Source of the DNA: JARKQH01 sp964631605
Lineage (GTDB): Bacteria > Verrucomicrobiota > Verrucomicrobiia > Limisphaerales > UBA8199
Reading direction: 5' to 3'
NCBI GenBank assembly: GCA_964631605.1
Contig: CAZVYG010000066.1
Coordinates: 1 to 30,367 of the forward strand
DNA length: 30,367 nt
Part shown: positions 1 to 7,165 of the stretch, piece after piece
How positions within the stretch are numbered: the stretch's first letter is position 1
Layout of the letters: every line of letters starts with the position of its first letter
Program-made: the position numbers and the translations under genes
The notes under the pieces: model-generated
What the model was told of the DNA's origin: nothing
The model's database searches: none
What the model saw: only the letters and a program-made list of their open reading frames with translations

Positions 1-767
1 CCAACACCATGCAGCCCGTGGTCAAGGTGGTTTGGGCGCCGGTCTTGCAGCAGGGGTTGTTGTGGGATTTCTATCCCAACGTCGCCAATGGAATCGCCAA
101 CCTGTTGGCGAACCAGTACTACCCCGTCGCCCCCTATACGAATCTTTCGACGACGGCGTTTAACTCGCAGCAAATCACCGGCGGGGACCTGAAGAACCGG
201 CCGGATTTCGGCCCCCTGGGTGAAAACTACGGCTGCAGTTTGTCGGGGTGGATCACACCCACGGTCACCACCAACTACTACTTCTTCCTGGCGAGCGACG
301 ACGCCTCGGAGTTGTATCTGAGTCCCAATGCCGATCCGTCGCAGGCGCAACAGATCGCCTATGAATCCAGTTGCTGTCATGGATTCCAGGAACCTGGCAA
401 TCCAACCACCTCCGCACCGCAATTACTCCAGGCCGGAGTCAGTTACTTCATCCGGGCGCTTCACACCGAAGGGGCGGGTGGTGACTACGTGCGGGTGGCC
501 TGGAAGATGGAAGGCGATCCCACGCCGGCCGCGAGTCTCTCGCCGATCAGTGGCAGTGTCCTCAGCGCGTATCTGCCCCTGCCGGCGCCGCAGTTCAACG
601 CGCCGGTCCTGAGCGGTGGCCAGCTTACCATCAGTTGGACCGGAACGGGCACATTACTCGAGTCGTCCGACTTGATGACCTGGACTCCTGTGCCGGGTAA
701 TCCCAGCAGCCCCTACACCGTCAATGTCAGTAGTAGTCCCTTGAAGTTCTATCGGCTGGTTCGGTAA
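1..767 (+). CDS. PA14-like exported protein, C-terminal part (partial)
   Basis: The reading frame is open to the left window edge (codons before the ATG at 9 are AAC ACC), so this is probably the 3' end of a longer protein rather than a complete 252-residue one. The visible part resembles a PA14/GLEYA-type beta-sandwich: it contains SGWITPTVTTNYYFFLASDD followed by ASELYLSP, the usual PA14 pattern of a strand leading into an acidic S/DD-x-SELYL turn, and later a YFIRALHTEGAGGDYVRVAW segment. PA14 domains commonly bind carbohydrate in glycosidases and adhesins. The last 60 residues form a small beta-rich tail ending FYRLVR. Such tails recur on secreted verrucomicrobial proteins and may be a sorting or anchoring module (inference). 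A strong terminator follows 22 bp after the stop. The catalytic or other N-terminal part lies outside the window, so the role is unknown. Confidence 0.75.
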   Translation, partial: NTMQPVVKVVWAPVLQQGLLWDFYPNVANGIANLLANQYYPVAPYTNLSTTAFNSQQITGGDLKNRPDFGPLGENYGCSLSGWITPTVTTNYYFFLASDDASELYLSPNADPSQAQQIAYESSCCHGFQEPGNPTTSAPQLLQAGVSYFIRALHTEGAGGDYVRVAWKMEGDPTPAASLSPISGSVLSAYLPLPAPQFNAPVLSGGQLTISWTGTGTLLESSDLMTWTPVPGNPSSPYTVNVSSSPLKFYRLVR

Positions 768-788
768 TCGGTCGCTGGAGAATCTCAC

Positions 789-829
789 GCGCGAGAGCAG
801 GGGCAAGCCCCTGGTCTCGCGCTTTTTTT
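789..829 (+). terminator. Rho-independent terminator after the PA14-like gene
   Basis: A 15-bp stem with one mismatch (arms 789-803 and 808-822, starting GCGCGAGA and ending TCTCGCGC) closes over a four-base CAAG loop and is followed directly by seven T residues (823-829). It starts 22 bp after the stop codon at 765-767. It should end transcription of the PA14-like gene and insulate the small downstream gene. Confidence 0.9.
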
Positions 830-907
830 GTCGCCCGCCGCCTCTGCTGCGCGGGGGGGGCGCAGCGGCCGGATTTTGCGCTTCACATTCGGCCGGAATT
901 GGGTAGA

Positions 908-1246
908 ATGGGTCTCGTGACTGCAGAGACCTTCAGGAAAGAGATAACGGAAGCCTTGAAAGTGTACGATCGCTACATCGTATGCATTGATAAAACCCCC
1001 GACGAATTTGAGGCCGCGTTGACTTCCCTCCTGAACAAGGCCATCAAGGCTTATGAGACCCGCAGCCCCGAGCTGCGCCACGGCATCGCGCTGGACCGTC
1101 ACATAACCGTCATTCTGAGCCAGACGGAAAACTCCCGCCCGTTGTGCGGGATTTATTTCAACCTGCACTCCCCGTATCAGAAGGCGCTGCCGGGCAAGGC
1201 CGTCAAGCGCACTCGCGAACCGATCAGCGGCGGGGCCGAAATCTGA
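908..1246 (+). CDS. Small conserved-looking hypothetical protein
   Basis: This is a 112-residue soluble protein that I do not recognise. The ATG at 908 was preferred to the in-frame TTG at 899. There is no signal peptide or membrane segment. The first 65 residues are predicted largely helical and charged (TAETFRKEITEALKVYDRY, then DEFEAALTSLLNKAIKAYE). A more beta-like part follows (ALDRHITVILSQ, then LCGIYFNLHSPYQK) and a basic tail (GKAVKRTREPISGG). It stands alone between a terminator and a convergent lipoprotein gene, so context gives no functional hint. Its composition matches its neighbours and the frame has no competing long ORF on either strand, which supports it being real. Confidence 0.6.
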   Translation: MGLVTAETFRKEITEALKVYDRYIVCIDKTPDEFEAALTSLLNKAIKAYETRSPELRHGIALDRHITVILSQTENSRPLCGIYFNLHSPYQKALPGKAVKRTREPISGGAEI

Positions 1247-1294
1247 GGCTTGTCCGCCGCGAGGACGGGCATGCCAGCGCTTCCCGTCTGGCGG

Positions 1295-1672
1295 CTATTG
1301 GTCGCGAACCAGATCGCCCAAGGCCAGCTCGCCGGTGATCACATCCGCGACGATGTTGTCATCCAATTGGGGACCGGTGATTCGCACCTGACCGACTTTC
1401 AATCCCTGCCGATAGACCTCCATCACGTGGTCCACCGGCGGCACCTGCACCACGGGAAAATTGATCACCACAAATCGGCCGCTGGGGTTGTATTTGACAA
1501 TTTTGCCCGTGCGAATCTCGGAGGGAGTCAGCGTGATCTTTTGGGCCTGCGAACCGGCACCGGCCGGCTGGGTTTGGGCGGCGGGGTCGGCAAAAGGCGG
1601 CTGGGATTTTCTGGCCGCGCAGCCTGTTGTCAGGGCAAACGCCAATGCCATGAGTACTACAAGAAATCGCAT
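1295..1672 (-). CDS. FlgT-C-like lipoprotein
   Basis: This is a 125-residue exported lipoprotein. An N-terminal basic-hydrophobic signal (MRFLVVLMALAFALTTGC) ends in a cysteine at residue 18. The lipobox LTTGC is weak because threonine replaces the usual aliphatic residue at -3. A Pro/Gln/Ala-rich linker follows (about residues 22-44). The C-terminal part (about 46-122) carries GKIVKYNPSGRFVVINFP, PPVDHVMEVYRQGLKVGQV and an acidic end. This resembles the small beta-barrel domain at the C terminus of flagellar assembly protein FlgT, which appears on its own in many verrucomicrobial lipoproteins. No flagellar gene is nearby, so a flagellar job is not implied. It probably sits in a membrane facing the periplasm. 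It converges with the small hypothetical gene and diverges from cydA. Confidence 0.7.
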   Translation of the reverse strand: MRFLVVLMALAFALTTGCAARKSQPPFADPAAQTQPAGAGSQAQKITLTPSEIRTGKIVKYNPSGRFVVINFPVVQVPPVDHVMEVYRQGLKVGQVRITGPQLDDNIVADVITGELALGDLVRDQ

Positions 1673-1798
1673 GGGAGCAGTTAAGTAAGCCGCGCAAGGA
1701 AGTCAACCCGCAAGTCCGGCGGGTCAAAATCGCTTCATAACTGATTGACTCTTTTCCGGCGGATTACACAATGGGCATCATTCGAGTAGAGAATCCTC

Positions 1799-1805
1799 GA
1801 GGTGA
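1799..1805 (+). promoter_or_regulatory. Ribosome binding site deciding the cydA start
   Basis: The sequence GAGGTGA ends two bases before the ATG at 1808 and overlaps the in-frame GTG at 1802. Because the GTG lies inside the Shine-Dalgarno sequence, the ATG at 1808 is the more likely start of cydA. Confidence 0.6.
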
Positions 1806-1807
1806 TT

Positions 1808-3265
1808 ATGGATTTCGATGCCTTAACCTTGTCGCGGCTGCAATTTGCGCTCACGGTGATGTTCCACTACCTCTTTCCGCCGCTGACGATCGGTCTGGGC
1901 GGGTTGATGGTTTCCCTGGAGGCCATGTTTCTGAAGACGGGCGACCGGCAGTATGAACAGGCGGCCCGGTTTTGGACGAAGATTTTTGCGGTCAATTTTG
2001 CCATGGGGGTGGCGACGGGTATTGTAATGGAGTTTCAGTTCGGCACCAACTGGTCCACCTACTCGCGGTTTGTGGGGGACGTATTCGGGTCCGCCCTGGC
2101 CGCGGAGGGCATATTCGCCTTTTTCCTGGAATCGGGTTTCTTGGCGGTGCTGGTCTTTGGCTGGGACCGGGTATCGCCGAAGATGCACTTTTTTGCGGCG
2201 TGCATGGTGGCGCTGGGAGCGGTTTTCTCGTCCATCTGGATTGTGGTGGCCAATTCGTGGCAGCAGACGCCGGCGGGATTCCACCTGGTCGGTGAAGGCG
2301 CGGCGATGCGCGCCGAGATCACGGATTTCTGGGCGATGGTGTTCAATCCCTCAAGCGTTCATCGGCTGCTGCATGTGCTTATTGGTTGTTACATTCTGGC
2401 CGCGTTTTTTGTGATGAGCATCTCCGCCTACTATCTCTTGCGGGGCCGCCACGTGGATTTTGCGAAGAAAAGCTTCGGGTCCGCACTGATCCTGGCCACG
2501 GTGATGTCGCTGGCAGCGCTGGTCCAGGGCGATATTCAGGCGCGGCAACTGAAGGACACCCAACCAGCGAAGTTGGCGGCAATGGAAGCCCATTTCCAAA
2601 CCGGCACGGCCGGCACGCCCTTGTATGCCTTTGGTCTGCCGGACGAGGAGAAACAGGTCGTGAAGTACGGCGTCGCGATTCCGGGCATGCTGAGCCTTCT
2701 GGTGCACGGGAACACGCGCGAGCCGGTGGCCGGCCTGGATCGGATCCCGCGGTCGGACTGGCCGCCGGTGGCGATGACGTTCCACTCCTTTCACCTCATG
2801 GTTGGGCTGGGATTCTTTTTCATCGCAGTGACGCTGTTGGCCTGCTGGCTGTGGTGGCGCGGCACCTTGTTTCAGACACGCTGGCTGCTATGGGTCTTCG
2901 TGTTCAGCATCCCGCTGCCCTACCTGGCTAACCAGCTCGGGTGGGCGACCGCTGAGGTCGGGCGCCAGCCGTGGGTGGTTTATGGCCTGATGCGGACCAC
3001 CGAGGGCGTCTCCAAGGTGGTCAGCGCGTCCCAAACGCTCAGTTCCATCCTCATGTTCGGTCTCATCTACGCGCTGCTCTTCGCCGTGTTTCTGTATGTG
3101 CTGAATGACAAAATCCAGCACGGGCCCGATCCAATCAAGCCCGGCGGGGCAGGGGGTGGGGGAGGACTGGCGGCGGTCACGGGGCTGCGCGCCGGGACGG
3201 GTGGCGGCTCGCTGACGAGGCCGGAAGACGCCTCGACGGCAAACGATTCCCAATCTTCAAACTGA
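1808..3265 (+). CDS. cydA: Cytochrome bd-type quinol oxidase subunit I
   Basis: This subunit binds quinol and the haems of the bd oxidase, a membrane terminal oxidase that reduces oxygen to water without pumping protons. The protein is 485 residues with about nine hydrophobic helices. Expected haem ligands are visible: His20 (in VMFHYLF), His185 (in SVHRLLH) and Met331 (in FHLMVGLG). The GRQPW signature is at 385-389. The Q-loop keeps the conserved Lys/Glu pair in PAKLAAMEAH. In E. coli the methionine ligand is residue 393; here it is 331 while the first two ligands align, so the roughly 60-residue Q-loop extension is missing and this is the short-Q-loop (CIO/S-type) form. A glycine-rich tail of about 50 residues ends the protein and looks dispensable. 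cydB begins 2 bp after the stop, so the two are certainly one operon. No clear promoter was found. Confidence 0.95.
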   Translation: MDFDALTLSRLQFALTVMFHYLFPPLTIGLGGLMVSLEAMFLKTGDRQYEQAARFWTKIFAVNFAMGVATGIVMEFQFGTNWSTYSRFVGDVFGSALAAEGIFAFFLESGFLAVLVFGWDRVSPKMHFFAACMVALGAVFSSIWIVVANSWQQTPAGFHLVGEGAAMRAEITDFWAMVFNPSSVHRLLHVLIGCYILAAFFVMSISAYYLLRGRHVDFAKKSFGSALILATVMSLAALVQGDIQARQLKDTQPAKLAAMEAHFQTGTAGTPLYAFGLPDEEKQVVKYGVAIPGMLSLLVHGNTREPVAGLDRIPRSDWPPVAMTFHSFHLMVGLGFFFIAVTLLACWLWWRGTLFQTRWLLWVFVFSIPLPYLANQLGWATAEVGRQPWVVYGLMRTTEGVSKVVSASQTLSSILMFGLIYALLFAVFLYVLNDKIQHGPDPIKPGGAGGGGGLAAVTGLRAGTGGGSLTRPEDASTANDSQSSN

Positions 3266-3267
3266 CT

Positions 3268-4284
3268 ATGGACCTGAATCTGTTTTGGTTTGTGTTGCTG
3301 GGCGTTTTGCTCGCCGGGTATGCGATTCTGGACGGCTTCGATCTGGGCGTCGGAATTTTGCACCCGCTGGCGCGGACGGACTCGGAGCGCCGGGTCTTGA
3401 TGAATTCCATCGGGCCGCTGTGGGACGGCAACGAGGTGTGGCTGGTGACCTTCGGCGGGGCCTTGTTCGCGGCATTCCCGGAGGTCTATGCAACGGTGTT
3501 TTCGGGGTTCTATACGCCGTTCATGGCGCTGCTCTTCGCGCTGATTTTTCGCGCGGTTTCGATGGAGTTCCGCAGCAAGCGCGAGGCCGCGGGATGGCGG
3601 CGGTTCTGGGACTGGTCGTTTTTTGGAGGAAGCACGCTGGCCACGTTTCTGTTTGGCGTGGCGGTGGGCAACGCCATGCAGGGCATGCCGATCGGAGCGG
3701 ACCGCGAGTTTCAGGGCGGCACGCTCGACCTGGTGCGGCCGTATCCGTTGTTAATCGGGGCGCTGGCGGTGGCCACCTTCGCGCTGCATGGCTCCCTTTA
3801 CCTCCACCTCAAAACGGAAGGCGAGCTGCAGCAGCGGGTGCATCGCTGGAATTGGCGCGCGTTTGGCGTTTTCCTGGCGCTCTATCTGTTTGCGACCATT
3901 TACACCCTGGTCGAGATTCCCATCGCCACGCGCAATTTCGGACGCCACCCCTGGGTGTGGGTGGTCGTGGCGCTGAACATTCTGGCCGTGAGCAACATTC
4001 CGCGCGCGATTTATCGCGGCCGCCCGCTGGCGGCGTTTATCAGTTCGTGCGCGACGATTGCGGCGCTGACTTTCTTTTTCGGAGTCGCCCTCTTCCCGGA
4101 GCTGGTGCATTCCTCCCTGGACCCGGCCTGGAGTCTGGATGTTTACAATGCCGCTTCGTCGCAGAAAACATTGGCCATCATGCGGAACATCGCCTTTCTG
4201 GGCATGCCCTTTGTTCTCGCCTACACCGCCGTCATTTTCTGGGTGTTCCGCGGCAAGGTGAAGCTCGGACACTTCAGCTACTGA
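3268..4284 (+). CDS. cydB: Cytochrome bd-type quinol oxidase subunit II
   Basis: This is the second core subunit of the bd oxidase, a multi-helix membrane protein without its own haem ligands that stabilises CydA. It has 338 residues. The family signature at the N terminus is clear: LLAGYAILDGFDLGVGILHP, followed by SIGPLWDGNEVWLV and the GGALFAAFPEVYA segment. Hydrophobic helices continue to the end (MPFVLAYTAVIFWVF). It starts 2 bp after cydA and has no obvious ribosome binding site of its own, suggesting translational coupling. No small CydX-type ORF was recognised in the 48 bp before the rhodanese gene, which is usual for short-Q-loop oxidases outside the proteobacteria. Confidence 0.95.
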   Translation: MDLNLFWFVLLGVLLAGYAILDGFDLGVGILHPLARTDSERRVLMNSIGPLWDGNEVWLVTFGGALFAAFPEVYATVFSGFYTPFMALLFALIFRAVSMEFRSKREAAGWRRFWDWSFFGGSTLATFLFGVAVGNAMQGMPIGADREFQGGTLDLVRPYPLLIGALAVATFALHGSLYLHLKTEGELQQRVHRWNWRAFGVFLALYLFATIYTLVEIPIATRNFGRHPWVWVVVALNILAVSNIPRAIYRGRPLAAFISSCATIAALTFFFGVALFPELVHSSLDPAWSLDVYNAASSQKTLAIMRNIAFLGMPFVLAYTAVIFWVFRGKVKLGHFSY

Positions 4285-4332
4285 GCGCCAACCCGGCTTG
4301 CCAGAGACTGCCGGTCGCGTCATGCTGCGGTC

Positions 4333-4707
4333 ATGGACTGGACTGTCTGGATTGTGGCGGCGGCCGTGATCGCGGCCTTCTTTGCCTGGAAACGCCTGGC
4401 GCTGGTTTCAACCCGTCAAGCGCGCGAATGGCTGGCGAAAGGCGCCAAAGTCATTGATGTGCGAACGCCCGGCGAACACCAGAGCCGGCATGTCCCCGGC
4501 GCGGTCAACGCGCCGCTGGACCAGTTGATGGATCAGATTGCGCGGCATGTCCCCGGGAAGGATCAGCCGCTGCTGCTCCACTGCCTCAGCGGTGGGCGCA
4601 GCGCCGTGGCGCAAAGCCGCCTGAAGCGCATGGGCTACCAACACGTCTTCAACCTCGGCTCCTATGGCCGGGCGGAACGGATTGTCACCGGCGGCGGGTC
4701 AGGCTAG
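4333..4707 (+). CDS. Membrane-anchored rhodanese-like sulfurtransferase
   Basis: This 124-residue protein has one N-terminal membrane helix (residues 3-19, WTVWIVAAAVIAAFFAW) and a single rhodanese domain. Typical motifs are present: KVIDVRTPGEHQSRHVPGAVN, and the active-site loop HCLSGGRS with catalytic Cys84. Such domains carry persulfide sulfur. A single-domain, membrane-tethered form is usually involved in sulfur relay or redox signalling rather than true thiosulfate:cyanide transfer. It lies 48 bp after cydB in the same direction and may be transcribed with it. Bd-type oxidases are known to be comparatively resistant to sulfide and cyanide, so a functional link to sulfide handling is plausible but is only inference. 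Confidence 0.85.
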   Translation: MDWTVWIVAAAVIAAFFAWKRLALVSTRQAREWLAKGAKVIDVRTPGEHQSRHVPGAVNAPLDQLMDQIARHVPGKDQPLLLHCLSGGRSAVAQSRLKRMGYQHVFNLGSYGRAERIVTGGGSG

Positions 4708-4753
4708 ACCTGCGCACCGGTGACTGTTTGAAGAGCTGCCGAAGGAAGCCCGG

Positions 4754-7018
4754 TCAGGTGGCGAGGATGCCGCCCTTGCTGGCGTTGGTGACCTGTTTCT
4801 GGTATCGGGCGAGCCAGCCGGCCAGGTCGCGCTTGACCGGTTGCCAGCTCTGCCGGCGCTGGTCCAGCTCGGCCTCGGACACCAGGATGTCAATGCGCCG
4901 GTTCGGGAAGTCTATGCGCAACCGGTCGCCGTTGCGTAGCAGGCCGATGGGGCCGCCTTCGGCCGCCTCGGGGGAGACGTGGCCGATGCAGGCGCCGGCG
5001 GTGCCGCCGCTGAACCGGCCGTCGGTGATGAGGGCCACCTTGTCGCTCAGTCCCATGCCGACGATATAACTGGTGGGGGAGAGCATCTCCTGCATGCCCG
5101 GGCCGCCGCGCGGTCCCTCGTTGCGAATGATGACGATGTCACCGGGTTTGACTCCCCCCGCCAGAATCCCGGCGCAGGCATCTTCCTGGCTCTCGTAAAT
5201 CACGCAGGGTCCCTCGAAGACATAGGCTGGCCCACAAGCCGCCTTGAAGGCCTCGCTGATGCCGGCGGTCTTCACCACCGAGCCCTCCGGCGCGAGCTGG
5301 CCGTAAAGGATGGCCAGGCCGCCGTCCGGGGAGTAGGCGGTTTCCTTGCTGCGAATACAGTCTCGTGCATCGAACCGGAAGGCGCTGTCATGGGGCATGA
5401 GCCCGCTGGGCTGGGCTTCCTTTAGTTGGGCGGGCCGATACTCGTGATAGGCCTTGCTGATCTGCCAGTTGCGCAACCGGCCGGTTCGCACCAGGCAGAC
5501 CATCTTCTTTTCGCCGCCTTTGCTGTACTGCCAGATGACCACCACCGGCGTGCCTTTGAGCTGGCCCAACTCGGCCCTGACCAGGCCGCGGAATTCGGCA
5601 AATTTGGCGTTGAGCCCCGCCTGGATCTCCCCCGGCCCTTTCCAGGCGAGCTGCTCGTCCACTTGAAATTCAGCGTCGGGCGTGAACAAGGCGGCGGCAG
5701 CCTCCGCATCGCCGGCGTTGAACGCGGCGGCAAAACGCCACAACGTGATGGCCCGGGCGTCGGCGGGGAAGAACAGGAGGGGTTTGGGGACCAGGTTGCC
5801 GCTGGGAGTGCGCGCGGCCGGCCCCAGTTTATCGTTGGGATCCAGCACGAGGGCCGAGCAGCCGGACACGCGGGCGGCCTTGGCCCAGGCGGTGCATTGC
5901 GGCGACCGAATGTCCCACTCGTCAATGTTCTCGCCGATGGTTTTGCCGGTCACCGTTTTGCAGTTCACGTTGAGCGCGCCCATGCGCTTGAGTTCTCCCA
6001 AAATGGTGTGGATGCCGCCGGCGCGGTGCACATCCTGCACATGGTAATTCGACGAGGGGGAGACTTTGCACAGGCACGGGATGCGGCGGGAGATTTCGTC
6101 AATGCGCCGGATGTCATATTCGATCCCGGCCTCGCGGGCGATCGCCAGCGTGTGGAGAATGGTGTTGGTCGAGCCGCCCATGGCGACGTCCAGCATCAGC
6201 GCGTTGTCGAACGCCTCGGGCGTGGCGATGTCGCGCGGTTTGAGATCGGCCTCGACGAGCTTGACGATGGCGCGGGCGGCGCGTTCATAAAGGGCCTCGC
6301 GCTCCTTCGAGACCGCCAGGATGGTGCCGTTGCCAGGCAGCGCCATGCCCAGCGCCTCGCAGAGGCAGTTCATGGAATTGGCCGTGAACATGCCCGAGCA
6401 GGAGCCGCAGGTCGGACAGGCGCTTTGTTCGAGCCGTTGGAGGTCCTCGGCGGTGATCTTGCCGGTCTGCAGCTCGCCGACGCCCTTGAACACGGAAATC
6501 AGGTCCGATTTCTGCGTGGCGGCGCGCAGGTGCTCGGGCAGTTCGCCCTCGGCTTCGACCTGGGCGACCCCGGCGGCCATGGGGCCGCCGCTGACGAACA
6601 CCGTGGGGATGTTCACCCGCATCGCGGCCATCAGCATCCCGGGCACAATCTTGTCGCAGTTGGGAATGCAGATCATGCCGTCAAAACAATGCGCCCGGAG
6701 CATGGACTCGACGCAATCGGCGATCAGCTCGCGCGAGGGCAGCGAGTATTTCATGCCGCTGTGGCCCATCGCGATGCCATCGTCTATGCCGATCGTATTG
6801 AAAATGAAGGGCACACCCCCGGCCTCGCGCACCAGCCGTTTGACCAGTTGGCCGATCTCGTTCAGGTGCGCATGCCCCGGAATGCAGTCGGTGTAGGAAT
6901 TGGCGATGGCGATAAAGGGCTTGTCCCAATCCGCCTCAGACTCGATTGAACCGGTGGCTCGCAACAGGGAACGATGGGGAGCCCGTTCCATGCCTTTCTT
7001 GATGATGTCAGATCGCAT
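4754..7018 (-). CDS. ilvD: Dihydroxy-acid dehydratase with an internal NTF2-like domain
   Basis: IlvD dehydrates 2,3-dihydroxy-isovalerate and 2,3-dihydroxy-3-methylvalerate to the keto acids for valine, leucine and isoleucine, using an Fe-S cluster. The start at 7018 gives the canonical N terminus MRSDIIKKG, preceded by GGAAAAAAG; an upstream in-frame GTG at 7075 is less likely. Cluster cysteines are present: Cys45 (YTDCIPGH), Cys121 (NCDKIVPG) and the CPTCGSCSGM group at 201-210. The catalytic serine region ALITDGRFSGGT is at 662-673. Family members have about 560-616 residues; this one has 754. The excess lies between GKTIGENI (358-365) and AYSPDGGLAILYG (561-573), where about 195 residues replace the roughly 55 found in E. 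coli. The inserted part contains an NTF2/SnoaL-like domain (about 420-530). The frame is intact and codon use matches the flanks. It converges with the rhodanese gene and stands alone, not in an ilv operon. Confidence 0.93.
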   Translation of the reverse strand: MRSDIIKKGMERAPHRSLLRATGSIESEADWDKPFIAIANSYTDCIPGHAHLNEIGQLVKRLVREAGGVPFIFNTIGIDDGIAMGHSGMKYSLPSRELIADCVESMLRAHCFDGMICIPNCDKIVPGMLMAAMRVNIPTVFVSGGPMAAGVAQVEAEGELPEHLRAATQKSDLISVFKGVGELQTGKITAEDLQRLEQSACPTCGSCSGMFTANSMNCLCEALGMALPGNGTILAVSKEREALYERAARAIVKLVEADLKPRDIATPEAFDNALMLDVAMGGSTNTILHTLAIAREAGIEYDIRRIDEISRRIPCLCKVSPSSNYHVQDVHRAGGIHTILGELKRMGALNVNCKTVTGKTIGENIDEWDIRSPQCTAWAKAARVSGCSALVLDPNDKLGPAARTPSGNLVPKPLLFFPADARAITLWRFAAAFNAGDAEAAAALFTPDAEFQVDEQLAWKGPGEIQAGLNAKFAEFRGLVRAELGQLKGTPVVVIWQYSKGGEKKMVCLVRTGRLRNWQISKAYHEYRPAQLKEAQPSGLMPHDSAFRFDARDCIRSKETAYSPDGGLAILYGQLAPEGSVVKTAGISEAFKAACGPAYVFEGPCVIYESQEDACAGILAGGVKPGDIVIIRNEGPRGGPGMQEMLSPTSYIVGMGLSDKVALITDGRFSGGTAGACIGHVSPEAAEGGPIGLLRNGDRLRIDFPNRRIDILVSEAELDQRRQSWQPVKRDLAGWLARYQKQVTNASKGGILAT
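5399..5923 (-). other. NTF2/SnoaL-like insert inside ilvD
   Basis: These bases encode residues about 366-540 of IlvD, which have no counterpart in ordinary dihydroxy-acid dehydratases as I remember them. The centre (about 420-530) reads like an NTF2/SnoaL alpha+beta barrel: helix TLWRFAAAFNAGDAEAAAAL, then FTPDAEFQVDEQLAWKGPGE with the usual F-x-x-D-A-x-F pattern, a helix AGLNAKFAEF, and beta strands TPVVVIWQYSKGG, KKMVCLVRT and RNWQISKAYHEY. NTF2-like domains bind small molecules, act as isomerases or cyclases, or mediate dimerisation. The first 50 residues of the insert (with GCSALVLDPNDKLGP) were not recognised. After the insert, MPHDSAFRFDARDCIRS rejoins an E. coli-like connector. Confidence 0.75.
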
Positions 7019-7054
7019 AGTCTTTTTTCCGATTAATGCAGCCAAAACCCTAAC

Positions 7055-7069
7055 ACCCCCTTCGGGGGT
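7055..7069 (-). promoter_or_regulatory. Small hairpin in the ilvD leader
   Basis: A 6-bp perfect stem (five G:C pairs plus one A:T, arms 7055-7060 and 7064-7069, three-base loop) lies about 37 bp upstream of the ilvD ATG. On the minus strand it is followed by the T-containing tract TTAGGGTTTT. It could be a weak leader terminator or attenuator, but I see no leader peptide rich in branched-chain codons. It also sits about 97 bp upstream of the divergent glycosidase start. Confidence 0.3.
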
Positions 7070-7165
7070 TGTCACGTGTTCTCAACCGGAAGTTTTCTGC
7101 GGATGAAACCGGCGCTTGCGGGGTGCAGCGACGTTCATAGACTGGCGGGGCTTGCGTTGCATGTT

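Noticed and set aside
845..870. Poly-G stretch with a small hairpin
   Set aside because: The eight-G run flanked by CGC/GCG is an ordinary GC-rich intergenic feature with no evidence of phase variation in a coding frame.
1745..1773. Sigma70 promoter for cydA starting at TTGACT (1745-1750)
   Set aside because: The only -10-like sequence (TACACA at 1765-1770) is 14 bp away, too short a spacer, and the 17-bp position reads ACACAA, a poor match.
3120..3265. Frameshift at the glycine-rich end of cydA
   Set aside because: The frame stays open to a stop 2 bp before cydB, which is the expected operon spacing; the tail is best read as a real low-complexity extension.
5426..6949. A 507-codon open frame antisense to ilvD
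   Set aside because: It is a shadow of a GC-rich gene: composition is rich in Gly, Ala, Arg and His with no recognisable motif, while the opposite strand carries unmistakable IlvD signatures.
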